Below, one piece after another: positions 1-7,750 of a DNA stretch of 9,375 nucleotides. The position numbers and the translations under genes are program-made. The notes under the pieces were generated by a model. It was not told where the DNA came from. It was given only the letters and a program-made list of their open reading frames with translations, and made no database searches. The first letter of the stretch is position 1. Each line of letters starts with the position of its first letter. The stretch lies in assembly GCA_002363695.1 (NCBI GenBank), contig DEWO01000129.1:1-9375 (forward strand), written 5' to 3'. This DNA comes from Prevotella sp. UBA3208. Lineage in GTDB: Bacteria; Bacteroidota; Bacteroidia; Bacteroidales; Bacteroidaceae.

Positions 1-377
1 ATCTTGTGGTCGTCCTTCAGCATGGGACAGTCGGGCCAGGCGCCGAGTTCCTTCTCCAGACCGTCGCGCAGCTGTTGCCACAGATTGCGGGTGCTGTCGT
101 TGGTGCTCAGGCTATAGTTCTCCTGTATGGCCTGCAGTTGCTGGTCGTGGAAGGCGACGAGCACACGGTACTTCTCTTTAGGGCTTGCCAGCACGACGGT
201 ACGACCGCTGTCGGAGGCGGCAGAGTCGACGGCAAAGCCACGAGCCTGCATGGAGTCTACGAACTGACTGGTGGGGAGCGTAAAGGCCAGACCACGATAG
301 TTGAACGGTGACTTCTGTTCCTGTGAACAGGCGACAAAGGCCACAAGGGCCAGAAGGAATAATGTAAGTTTCTTCAT
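1..377 (-). CDS. Small lipoprotein of unknown function (5' part, cut by window edge)
   Basis: This reading frame starts with ATG at 377 and stays open for 125 codons to the window edge, so the C-terminus is missing. The N-terminus is a lipoprotein signal: MKK, a hydrophobic run from residue 4 to 16, then Cys17 in the context FVAC-SQ, close to the lipobox although Phe at -3 is not ideal. No acidic cluster follows the cysteine (SQEQKS), so the Bacteroidota surface-export signal is absent and a periplasm-facing location is the better guess. The mature part has a short motif near residues 29-48 (YRGLAF ... FVDSMQARGF) reminiscent of small Bacteroidota lipoproteins of unknown function, but I cannot name the family. 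A good Bacteroidota promoter lies 20 bases before the start, and the start codon is the first ATG after it. It lies 84 bp downstream of the M16 protease gene in the same direction but is separated from it by a terminator, so it is probably its own transcription unit. Confidence 0.75.
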   Translation of the reverse strand, partial: MKKLTLFLLALVAFVACSQEQKSPFNYRGLAFTLPTSQFVDSMQARGFAVDSAASDSGRTVVLASPKEKYRVLVAFHDQQLQAIQENYSLSTNDSTRNLWQQLRDGLEKELGAWPDCPMLKDDHK

Positions 378-396
378 AACAATCAAAATTTGGGGA

Positions 397-428
397 CAAA
401 GATACACAAAAAAAGAAAGAGCCCCAAA
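397..428 (-). promoter_or_regulatory. Promoter of the small lipoprotein gene (Bacteroidota -33/-7 type)
   Basis: Read on the minus strand, TTTG lies at 428-425 and TATCTTTG at 404-397, separated by exactly 20 bp. This matches the Bacteroidota housekeeping promoter TTTG-N19-21-TAnnTTTG with no mismatch. Transcription should begin around 389-393, giving a leader of only about 12-16 bases before the ATG at 377. The -33 box sits in the loop of the terminator of the upstream gene, and the spacer is made of the terminator's second arm plus its T-tract. Confidence 0.7.
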
Positions 429-446
429 CTTTCAGGGCTCTTTCTT
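408..446 (-). terminator. Intrinsic terminator of the M16 protease gene
   Basis: A perfect 12-bp inverted repeat (413-424 with 435-446, arms AAGAAAGAGCCC / GGGCTCTTTCTT) surrounds a 10-base loop. Read on the minus strand it is followed by a run of T down to 408, the classic GC-containing stem plus U-tract. It begins 15 bases after the stop codon of the protease gene (stop at 464-462). On the plus strand the stem is preceded by A-tracts but followed by few T residues, so it acts mainly for minus-strand transcription. Confidence 0.9.
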
Positions 447-461
447 GATGACAGGTAGAAA

Positions 462-3272
462 TTATTCGGAGAGCATGGTGACCTCGATGCAGCGCTTGGC
501 ATTGAGCATACGCTGGGCCATCTGCTGCACCTGCTGGGGCGTCATGGCCTCGACCATCTGACAGTAGTCCTTGTCGAAATCGGCATTGTCGTCCAGCTCG
601 TGCCAGATGACATAGTCCCAATAGCCGTCGTCGATTGCCAGCTGGGCATACTGCTTGGTCAGGTACTGCTTGACCTTGTCCATGCTGGCAGCCTCGGGGC
701 CGTGGTCGGCAATGTGCTTCAGCTGCTGGTAGATGATGGGATTCAGCTCCTTGTAGCGGCTGGGGTCTGCATTGTAGGTGATGGTCAGCGTGGCATTGGG
801 TTTGTCGTCCTTGTCCAGATCGAAGTTGACGCCGACGCCATAGGTGCCGCCCTTCTCCTCGCGTACCGAGTCGGTGTAGGCAATGGAGAGGCAGCGCTTC
901 AGGAAGTCAAGCTCCAGGTCGCTCTGGGGTGTGAAAGGCACGTCGGCGGTATAGTAGATGCCGACATTGGCCAGCGGTGTGGCTTGCTGCTTGCGGAACA
1001 CATGGGTAGACTCGCCGCCCACGACACGGGCAACGTTATCCCAGTTGGTCTGCTCCTGCTTATTGGTCGAGGGCAGAGTGGCCAGATACTGACACAGCAG
1101 CGGGCGCAGCTCGTCCAGCGTTACATGGCCGATGATGACGGTCTTGAAGTTGGCAGCATCGCTGAAACGCTCTTTGTAAATCTGGAAGATACGGTCGTAG
1201 TCAGCCTTGTCGACCACCTGCTGTGTAACAGGAGCCAGACGGGGATGGTGACCATAGAGGATGGCACGGATAGAGTCGTTGTAGTCCACCTTGGGTGAGG
1301 CATTGCGGTTGCTGAGGAACGAGCGTGTACGGTTGAGCAGGCTGTTGAATGCCGTCGTATCGCGACGCGGCTGGGTGAAATACAGATAGGTCAGTTCGAA
1401 CAGCGTCTTGATGTCCTTGACGGAACCGCTGCCGTTGATGCTCTGACCACGGGACCCGACTGACGGAGCGACGCGGACGGCCTTGCCCGTCAGCATCTTG
1501 CGCAGCGTCATGGCATCGAAGTCGCCCACACCGGCATCGATAATGCTGCTTGAGATGAGCGAGAAGTTGGGGATGTCCTCATCGCCATAGAGCGACGTAC
1601 CACCGTCGGCTTTCATCTTCATCTGCACCTGATCGGCAGTAAAGTCAGTAGTGCGTACATACACCTTCATGCCGTTAGACAGCGTCACCTCCGTGAAACC
1701 GTGCTTGTAGGGCTTCTCGCTGACTATCTTGCCCGGCTTCGGCAGTTTGCTGATAAGCCGGTCAGCCAGTTTCTGCTCCACATAGGGCTCGTACTGCTGT
1801 TGTTGAGCCTTTAGGACGGTCTGCTCCAACTGTGCCTCTGTGGGCAGGGCTACACCCTCTTTATCGGGAGCATAGAGCACACAGACCTGATTCTTGTCAG
1901 TGATGAGTTCGCGGGCAGCACGGTTTACCTCGTCCAGTGTCACCTCGCGGTCCAGTTTCTGAGTCATCTGCAGATCAAACTCCTCCGAAGTCAGGGGTTC
2001 AGCCGTCAGGAAGTGGTTGACACACCGGCTGACGAAGTAAGAGTTGCGGCGGTCGTTGCGTTCCTTATAGTGGCGTTCGGCAGCCGTCATGGCCAGTTTC
2101 TTGGCACGGGTGAGCTCACCCTGGGTGAAGCCGTGCTGACGCACACGCTCAGCCTCGGCAACAGCAGCAGCCAGACCACCGAGGATATTGTCCTGCTTGC
2201 AGCTGACGGACATGGAGAAAGCCTCCTTGGTACGGCTGACGAAGAAAGAACCCGCCCGTCCCGTAGCACTCATGAACGGCGGATTAGGCAGCTGGCGCAG
2301 TTCGCTGAGACGGACGTTCAGCATAGAGCGTATCAGTCCGTCCACATAGTCGCCCCGGACATACTGCTCGTTGTTTTTCTGGTTGTCCGGCGTGGCGTCG
2401 CACTTCATATAGAGGTGAGCCATGACGATGGGCTGCTCCTTGTCCTTCTGAATGGTGACAATCATCTTGTCATTGTCGGGCACGGGATAATAGACGCGCT
2501 CTGCAGGATTCACCGCCTTGGGAATCTGCGAGAAGAGGGTCTTGATTTTCTGTTCTACCTGGTTGACATCAATGTCGCCCACCACCACGATAGCCTGCAG
2601 GTCCGGGCGATACCACTTCTGATAGTAGTCGCGCAAGTCCTGATAAGGGAAGTGGTCGACAATGTCCATCGAACCGATGGGCAGACAGTCCTCATACTTA
2701 GACCCCTTGTAGATGGTAGGCATGGCGTCCTCCATCAGTCGCTGCATGGCCATGCCGGCACGGCGCGTGCGCCACTCCTCATGAATGACGCCACGCTCCT
2801 TGTCAATCTCCTTGTCTTCCAACAGGATGTAGTGGCTCCAGTCGTTCAGCACCAGCAGACACGAGTCGAGGATGCCCTCGCGCTTCAAGGGAGCCGAGCC
2901 GATGTGATAGACCGTCTGGTCTACAGAGGTGTACGCATTGAGATTGGCCCCGAACTTGACGCCGATGGTTTCGCACCAGGGCACGATGCCCAGTTTACCG
3001 TCCTTGCCCGGAAAATGTTTCGTACCGTTGAAGGCCATGTGCTCCAGAAAGTGCGCCAGTCCGCGCTGCCGCGGTTCCTCCAGGATGGAGCCCACCCGCT
3101 GGGCAATGTAGAAGTCGGCCAGCCCCGCCTCCTTGGCGTTGTGGCGCAGATAGTAAGTCAGTCCGTTGTCTAACCTGCCGACACGGACAGCCTCGTCCTG
3201 CGGCAGCCCCTGTGCAAATGCGCACAGACCCACCACGGCAAAGCATAAACATAAGAGAAATTTCTTCATCAT
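462..3272 (-). CDS. Secreted zinc protease, M16 family (insulinase/pitrilysin type, PqqL-like)
   Basis: A 936-residue zinc metalloprotease made of two homologous M16 halves in one chain, the usual length and layout of Bacteroidota M16 proteases and of PqqL. Residues 1-21 are a signal peptide ending AFAQ, so the enzyme is exported, most likely to the periplasm. The inverted zinc motif HxxEH is intact: HFLEH at 74-78, with His74 and His78 as ligands and Glu77 as the catalytic base. The third ligand is probably Glu166 in ERGVIHEEW, with the conserved Glu159 nearby. A substrate-groove motif typical of the family, FGANLNAYTS, follows at about 107-116. An M16 C-type domain starts near residue 212 (DYYQKWYRP). 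The second half begins near 524 (TEVTLSNGMKVYVR) and, as expected, has no HxxEH. Two adjacent ATGs (3272 and 3269) are possible starts; the second would give the MKKF start common in the phylum. It is transcribed divergently from a TonB receptor gene, which suggests processing of an imported protein or peptide; a general peptide-turnover role is equally possible. Confidence 0.95.
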   Translation of the reverse strand: MMKKFLLCLCFAVVGLCAFAQGLPQDEAVRVGRLDNGLTYYLRHNAKEAGLADFYIAQRVGSILEEPRQRGLAHFLEHMAFNGTKHFPGKDGKLGIVPWCETIGVKFGANLNAYTSVDQTVYHIGSAPLKREGILDSCLLVLNDWSHYILLEDKEIDKERGVIHEEWRTRRAGMAMQRLMEDAMPTIYKGSKYEDCLPIGSMDIVDHFPYQDLRDYYQKWYRPDLQAIVVVGDIDVNQVEQKIKTLFSQIPKAVNPAERVYYPVPDNDKMIVTIQKDKEQPIVMAHLYMKCDATPDNQKNNEQYVRGDYVDGLIRSMLNVRLSELRQLPNPPFMSATGRAGSFFVSRTKEAFSMSVSCKQDNILGGLAAAVAEAERVRQHGFTQGELTRAKKLAMTAAERHYKERNDRRNSYFVSRCVNHFLTAEPLTSEEFDLQMTQKLDREVTLDEVNRAARELITDKNQVCVLYAPDKEGVALPTEAQLEQTVLKAQQQQYEPYVEQKLADRLISKLPKPGKIVSEKPYKHGFTEVTLSNGMKVYVRTTDFTADQVQMKMKADGGTSLYGDEDIPNFSLISSSIIDAGVGDFDAMTLRKMLTGKAVRVAPSVGSRGQSINGSGSVKDIKTLFELTYLYFTQPRRDTTAFNSLLNRTRSFLSNRNASPKVDYNDSIRAILYGHHPRLAPVTQQVVDKADYDRIFQIYKERFSDAANFKTVIIGHVTLDELRPLLCQYLATLPSTNKQEQTNWDNVARVVGGESTHVFRKQQATPLANVGIYYTADVPFTPQSDLELDFLKRCLSIAYTDSVREEKGGTYGVGVNFDLDKDDKPNATLTITYNADPSRYKELNPIIYQQLKHIADHGPEAASMDKVKQYLTKQYAQLAIDDGYWDYVIWHELDDNADFDKDYCQMVEAMTPQQVQQMAQRMLNAKRCIEVTMLSE

Positions 3273-3306
3273 AAAAATATCGTTTTTCTTCTAATTAAAC
3301 AGGCTG

Positions 3307-3338
3307 CAAAATTACAAAAATAAATCAGAAACCGCAAG
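3307..3338 (-). promoter_or_regulatory. Promoter of the M16 protease gene (Bacteroidota type)
   Basis: On the minus strand CTTG (3338-3335) and TAATTTTG (3314-3307) are separated by 20 bp. The -7 box fits TAnnTTTG fully and the -33 box matches three of four bases. The predicted transcription start is near 3299-3303, leaving an A/T-rich leader of roughly 30 bases with no clear Shine-Dalgarno sequence. Confidence 0.6.
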
Positions 3339-3381
3339 CCCGTCCACAAAAATACCCAAAATTAGGTATTGGGCAGACGGG
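3339..3381. promoter_or_regulatory. Nested inverted repeat between divergent promoters (candidate operator)
   Basis: Two nested inverted repeats share nearly the same centre (about 3360). The inner arms are AATACC (3351-3356) and GGTATT (3365-3370); the outer arms are CCCGTC (3339-3344) and GACGGG (3376-3381). The element begins next to the -33 box of the protease promoter and covers the -33 box of the receptor promoter. It lies upstream of both predicted transcription starts, so it would act as DNA and not as an RNA hairpin. It does not resemble a Fur box that I recognise. That it is a regulator site is inference. Confidence 0.4.
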
Positions 3382-3399
3382 TGGAAATGCGTACCTTTG
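3368..3399 (+). promoter_or_regulatory. Promoter of the TonB receptor operon (Bacteroidota type)
   Basis: ATTG at 3368-3371 and TACCTTTG at 3392-3399 are separated by 20 bp. The -7 box fits TAnnTTTG fully and the -33 box matches three of four bases. The predicted start of transcription is near 3403-3407, giving a leader of about 30 bases before the ATG at 3434. No riboswitch could fit in so short a leader. The -33 box overlaps the right inner arm of the inverted repeat at 3339-3381, so a protein bound there could repress the operon. Confidence 0.65.
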
Positions 3400-3433
3400 C
3401 AGGCAAATTCAAGCGACGCGAAAGACATCCACA

Positions 3434-6418
3434 ATGAAGATAAACACGAGAACCCTCCTGACCCTGTTTCTGCTGATGCTCATCATCCCCGCATCGGCAC
3501 AAGTCACGCTGTCCGGCAAGGTGGTAGCAGACCGGGGCAACCAACCCATCGAATTTGCCAGCATTCTGATTGCAGAAAGTGGTCAATGGGCTGTCACTGA
3601 CGGGAAAGGACAGTTCTCCATCAAGGGTGTCGCACCGGGTCGGCTGACCGTCACTGTTCAGTGCCTTGGCTACCAGAAACGCTCCTGGACCATGAACATC
3701 ACAAATAGTATTACCAACCTGTCTCTGAAGCTCAAGGAAGAGAACCTGAAATTGGACGAGGTGACGGTGACTGCAAAACGTAAAACGAACGAAAACACCA
3801 CTTCCTATACCATCAACCGCTCGACGCTGGACCAGCAACAAATACTCAATATTAGTGATATTGATGCTCTTCTGCCTGGAGGCAAGACCACCAATCCTTC
3901 ACTGGTCAATGACAACCGCATGGCCCTGCGCAGCGGAAGCAGCGAGAAAGGCAATGCCTCATTCGGAACAGCCATTGAAGTTGACGGCGTCCGCATGAAC
4001 AACAATGCCGAGACCGGCGAGACTCTGGCAGCCTCAACACGCACCATCAGCGCCTCGAACATTGAGAGCATCGAGGTCATCACCGGCATACCTTCAGTAG
4101 AATATGGTGACTTGTCGAACGGTGTAGTCAAGGTCAATACGCGCAAAGGTAAGTCACCCTTCGTCATCGAAGGCAAAATCAATCAGCATACCCGACAGAT
4201 AGCCCTCAACAAAGGTTTCGACTTAGGAGGACACAAAGGCGTGATGAATGCCTCATTTGAGCACGCCCGCTCGTTCACGAATGCAGTGTCACCTTATACT
4301 GCCTATCAACGCAACATTCTTTCGCTGAACTACATGAACATCTTCTTACGTGAGAGCACGCCCCTAACGCTCAATGTGGGACTAAGCGGCAACATCGGCG
4401 GCTATAACTCAGAGGCAGACCCTGACGAAGAACTGGATGACTACGCGAAAGTACGTGACAACACATTCCGCGGACATTTCGACCTGCAATGGCTTCTCAA
4501 CCGGTCGTGGTTGACCAATCTGTCACTACGCGGTTCCATTTCCTACTCTGACCATAGGTCTGAAAACTATGTCAGCACCAGCAGTGCCTCCACACAGCCT
4601 TACCTGCACGCCACGACAGAAGGATACCACATTGCCCAGGACTATGACGAAAGCATGGCTAACGGATATAACGGCATCATTCTCGGGCCTACAGGCTACT
4701 GGTATGTCAAGGGTTTCAACGATTCGAAGCCCCTCAACTGGTCATTGAAGTTGAAAGCAGACTGGACTCGTCGCTTTGGCAAGGTGCTTAACAAACTCAT
4801 GGTGGGTGCCGACTATACAGGTTCCATGAATAACGGCCGGGGCACCTATTATGATGATATGCGCTACGCACCGACATGGCGCGAATACCGCTACGATGAA
4901 CTTCCAACGATGAATAACCTCGCACTCTATGCCGAGGAGAAAGTGAGCATTCCAACAACCAAACGCGCCATGCTGGAACTGACAGCAGGCCTACGCAACG
5001 ACCTCACCATCATCAGCGGTTCGGACTATGGCACGGTCAGCAGTCTGTCACCACGCTTCAACGGACGCTACGTGTTCTGGCGCAATCAGTATAAGCGCTG
5101 GGTAACCGAGCTGAGTATCCACGCCGGATGGGGCAAGAGTGTCAAGCTGCCGTCCTTCCAGGTGCTCTACCCCACTCCGTCGTATGCCGACCGGTTGGCC
5201 TTCGCCTCTACGTCGACCAGCGACAACAAGTCATACTATGCCTACCACACCTATCCGTCGAAGGCTCTTTACAACCCCGATTTGCGTTGGCAGTACACCA
5301 ACCAGACCGACCTGGGCATCGACATGACCATCAAGGGTACCCACATCTCGCTGTCAGCCTTCCACCACAGGACACAGCGACCCTATATGTCGACCAACCT
5401 TTACTCGCCCATGACCTATAAGTACACACCGCCCTCGTCGCTCAACGGATTGGGCATCAGTGCACAAGACCGCCGCTTTGTCGTTGACCAGCAGACGGGC
5501 ATAGTCACTGTCAGCGACGCCACAGGAGCCGTCAGCCCCACTCAGCTGGCCTATCTGGAGCGTAACACGTATGTTGTCAACAGCCGATACATCAACGGCA
5601 GTCCCGTAGACCGCTACGGACTGGAATGGATGATAGACTTTGCACCCATCAAGCCTTTAAGGACATCGATACGTCTGGATGGTAACTACTATTATTATAA
5701 AGGTACGGACGATGTGCTCTTTGCTGACATTCCCTTAGGTGTCAGCTCTACCATGACGGGTAATCTGCCCTATGCCTATGTCGGCTACTACCGGGGCTCC
5801 AACATCACCAGTACCAGCTACAGCGCCAATGCTGCCATTGCCAATGGCTCGCTGTCGAAGAAGATGAACCTGAACGTCACGCTGACAACCCATATCCCCA
5901 AAATACGAATGATTGTCGCTTTGCGTATAGAGACTTCACTGTATAACTATCAGCGTTCGCTGAGCGAGTTTGAGGACGGCACACGCGGCATCGTATTACA
6001 ACAGGCCGGCGACTACTTTGGCACACCCTACGACGGGAATAGTGAGAACCAGTATCTGGCACTCTATCCCGAATACTACGCTACCTGGGACAACCCTACG
6101 CAACTGATACCTTTTGCCGAGAAGTTCGTCTGGGCCAAGGACAACGATCCCACGCTCTACAACGACCTGACGAAGCTGGTGGTACGCAGTAACTATCCCT
6201 ACACCATGAATCCCAACAGGACATCCAGCTACTACTCGGCCAACCTGAGCGTCACCAAGGAAATTGGCGACCACGTCAGCGTGTCGTTCTATGCCAACAA
6301 CTTCCTCAACAACATGCACACGGTCCACTCGTCGCAGACCGACCTGGAGACCTCGCTGTTCAGCAGTGGCTACATTCCCAGCTACTATTACGGACTGTCA
6401 CTTAAACTCAAATTTTAA
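3434..6418 (+). CDS. TonB-dependent outer-membrane receptor with N-terminal carboxypeptidase-regulatory domain
   Basis: A 994-residue outer-membrane active transporter driven by TonB-ExbBD. Residues 1-23 are a signal peptide (hydrophobic 8-18, ending PASAQ). Residues about 24-105 form a carboxypeptidase-regulatory-like Ig-type domain (LSGKVVADRGNQPIEFASI ... GQFSIKGVAPGRLTVTV), common in Bacteroidota receptors. A TonB-box-like segment DEVTVTA lies at 108-114. The plug domain spans about 120-239, with VDGVRMNNN at 183-191 and IESIEVITG at 210-218 leading into SVEYGDLSNGVVKVNTRKG. The rest, about 245-994, is an aromatic-rich 22-strand-type barrel ending LSLKLKF, the terminal Phe expected for BAM assembly. 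It is complete with no frameshift. There is no SusD gene next to it, so it is not a typical SusC. It is the first gene of an operon: a lipoprotein gene follows after 18 bp, then a second barrel gene. The substrate is unknown; metal complexes, cofactors, peptides or proteins are all possible. Confidence 0.93.
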   Translation: MKINTRTLLTLFLLMLIIPASAQVTLSGKVVADRGNQPIEFASILIAESGQWAVTDGKGQFSIKGVAPGRLTVTVQCLGYQKRSWTMNITNSITNLSLKLKEENLKLDEVTVTAKRKTNENTTSYTINRSTLDQQQILNISDIDALLPGGKTTNPSLVNDNRMALRSGSSEKGNASFGTAIEVDGVRMNNNAETGETLAASTRTISASNIESIEVITGIPSVEYGDLSNGVVKVNTRKGKSPFVIEGKINQHTRQIALNKGFDLGGHKGVMNASFEHARSFTNAVSPYTAYQRNILSLNYMNIFLRESTPLTLNVGLSGNIGGYNSEADPDEELDDYAKVRDNTFRGHFDLQWLLNRSWLTNLSLRGSISYSDHRSENYVSTSSASTQPYLHATTEGYHIAQDYDESMANGYNGIILGPTGYWYVKGFNDSKPLNWSLKLKADWTRRFGKVLNKLMVGADYTGSMNNGRGTYYDDMRYAPTWREYRYDELPTMNNLALYAEEKVSIPTTKRAMLELTAGLRNDLTIISGSDYGTVSSLSPRFNGRYVFWRNQYKRWVTELSIHAGWGKSVKLPSFQVLYPTPSYADRLAFASTSTSDNKSYYAYHTYPSKALYNPDLRWQYTNQTDLGIDMTIKGTHISLSAFHHRTQRPYMSTNLYSPMTYKYTPPSSLNGLGISAQDRRFVVDQQTGIVTVSDATGAVSPTQLAYLERNTYVVNSRYINGSPVDRYGLEWMIDFAPIKPLRTSIRLDGNYYYYKGTDDVLFADIPLGVSSTMTGNLPYAYVGYYRGSNITSTSYSANAAIANGSLSKKMNLNVTLTTHIPKIRMIVALRIETSLYNYQRSLSEFEDGTRGIVLQQAGDYFGTPYDGNSENQYLALYPEYYATWDNPTQLIPFAEKFVWAKDNDPTLYNDLTKLVVRSNYPYTMNPNRTSSYYSANLSVTKEIGDHVSVSFYANNFLNNMHTVHSSQTDLETSLFSSGYIPSYYYGLSLKLKF

Positions 6419-6436
6419 TTATAAACAGAACAAACA

Positions 6437-7750
6437 ATGAAGAAGTATTTTGTAATGATGATGATGGCTGTCACGGTCTTTAGCCTGACAGCATGTAAAG
6501 ACAATGACGACGCAGTCCAACTGGTCAAACTGACGGTGCAGGTAACGGGCGGCAGCAGTACAGATGTCTTTGACGTGGTACTGACCAACTCTACCACGGC
6601 TTCCAGCTATACCAAGTCTACTGACGCTACAGGTGCTGCCACTTTCGAGGTGACCCCCGGCATCTACAATGCCAACGTTTCCAAGACAAGCTATAAAGAG
6701 GGCTATCGCTACATCTACAACGGTACTGCCAGTAACATCACCCTGACGGCAGGCAAAGATGCCACCGCTACCATCCAACTGAAGGAGGCCAAGACCAGCC
6801 AGGTGATTATTAAGGAACTCTACAATGGCGGATGCAAAACTGACGAAGGAAAGAATTTCCAGCAGGACAAATGCGTTATCTTGTATAACAATACTGCAGA
6901 AAAAGCCACGCTGACCAACCTGGGCTTTGGAATGGCATCACCTGCCAATTCGCAGGCAACAAACAAGAACTATGGGGACGACGGCAAGCTGTCTTATGAG
7001 TCACAAGGCTTCACTCCTTCTTGGAACGGCATCTGGTTCTACTCCGGAACTATCGAAATGGAGCCTTATTCACAATTGGTTATCAATGTGCAGGGTGCCA
7101 TTGACAATACCCAGACACATAGCCAGTCTATCAACTATGCCAATGCCAGCTACTACTGTATGTATGACCCCGAGAGCGGATATAACAGCACCAGTTACTA
7201 CCCCACACCAGCCGATGTTATTCCTACATCACACTATCTGAAAGCTGTCCGCGTAGGTCTTGGTGTAGCATGGTCACTGAGCGTATCATCGCCTGCTCTC
7301 TTCGTATATCAAGCACCCAACGTCAATCTTAGTGAATATGCTAACAACACCAGTAACATCTGGTACGATGGCGGTAGCGAGGGGCAGCAGGTATGGGCCT
7401 GCGTCAAGATATCCAACGAGTGGATATTCGACGGTATTGAGGTGTTCTCTAATGCCTATGATGACAACATGAAGCGTCTGACAAGCGACATTGACGCAGG
7501 CTCTGTCGGTCTGACTAACTATCTGGGACACTCGCTCTACCGCAACGTAGACAAGGCTGCCACCGAGGCCCTGGCAGAGAATGCCGGCAAACTGGTTTAC
7601 AACTACGCACTGGGCGTTGACAGTTCTACCGACCCCAGCGGCATTGATGCCGAGGCTTCCATGAAGAACGGTGCTCACATCATCTTCATGGACACCAACA
7701 ACTCGACTGCAGACTTCCACGAGCGCCAGAAATGTTCATTAAGAGACTAA
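6437..7750 (+). CDS. DUF4876-type lipoprotein, probably surface-exposed partner of the TonB receptor
   Basis: A 437-residue lipoprotein. The signal peptide is MKKYF plus a hydrophobic core, with lipobox LTAC and lipidated Cys20. The residues after Cys are KDNDD, a lysine/acidic stretch like the Bacteroidota lipoprotein export signal that sends lipoproteins to the outer leaflet, so surface exposure is likely. Residues about 28-116 look like a small Ig-like or carboxypeptidase-regulatory fold (VKLTVQV ... GAATFEVTPGIYNANV ... ATIQL). From about 120 a second domain begins with IIKELYNGGC and DKCVILYNNT, a pattern like DUF4876 and lamin-tail-like domains, ending NSTADFHERQKCSLRD. The length of about 430-440 residues agrees with DUF4876. 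The family name comes from memory of the motif pattern and was not searched. It starts 18 bp after the receptor gene and its last 19 bp overlap the next gene, so the three are co-transcribed. By position it could be the substrate-capturing partner, in the place SusD holds in Sus loci. No enzymatic motif is visible. Confidence 0.8.
   Translation: MKKYFVMMMMAVTVFSLTACKDNDDAVQLVKLTVQVTGGSSTDVFDVVLTNSTTASSYTKSTDATGAATFEVTPGIYNANVSKTSYKEGYRYIYNGTASNITLTAGKDATATIQLKEAKTSQVIIKELYNGGCKTDEGKNFQQDKCVILYNNTAEKATLTNLGFGMASPANSQATNKNYGDDGKLSYESQGFTPSWNGIWFYSGTIEMEPYSQLVINVQGAIDNTQTHSQSINYANASYYCMYDPESGYNSTSYYPTPADVIPTSHYLKAVRVGLGVAWSLSVSSPALFVYQAPNVNLSEYANNTSNIWYDGGSEGQQVWACVKISNEWIFDGIEVFSNAYDDNMKRLTSDIDAGSVGLTNYLGHSLYRNVDKAATEALAENAGKLVYNYALGVDSSTDPSGIDAEASMKNGAHIIFMDTNNSTADFHERQKCSLRD

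Noticed and set aside
600..1298. 232-codon plus-strand open frame within the protease gene
   Set aside because: Antisense shadow of the second M16 half; rich in Val, Leu and Gly as expected from the complementary frame, with no promoter of its own.
2013..3173. Long 386-codon plus-strand open frame opposite the protease gene
   Set aside because: It lies fully antisense to the M16 coding sequence with its intact catalytic motifs. The translated product has no signal, domain or compositional sense and is explained by the codon bias of the protease gene.
3219..3225. Cys17 of the M16 protease as a lipidation site
   Set aside because: The context VGLC has Leu at -1, which the lipobox does not allow, and a normal signal peptidase I site (AFAQ) follows a few residues later.
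3273..3433. Riboswitch or Fur box controlling the receptor operon
   Set aside because: The leader after the predicted transcription start is only about 30 bases, too short for a cobalamin or other riboswitch, and the inverted repeat does not resemble the GATAATGATTATC-type Fur box.
3434..7750. Receptor and lipoprotein as a SusC/SusD glycan-utilisation pair
   Set aside because: The lipoprotein does not look like SusD (no helical repeat-rich protein of 500-600 residues), and the window has no glycoside hydrolase, sulfatase or hybrid two-component sensor.
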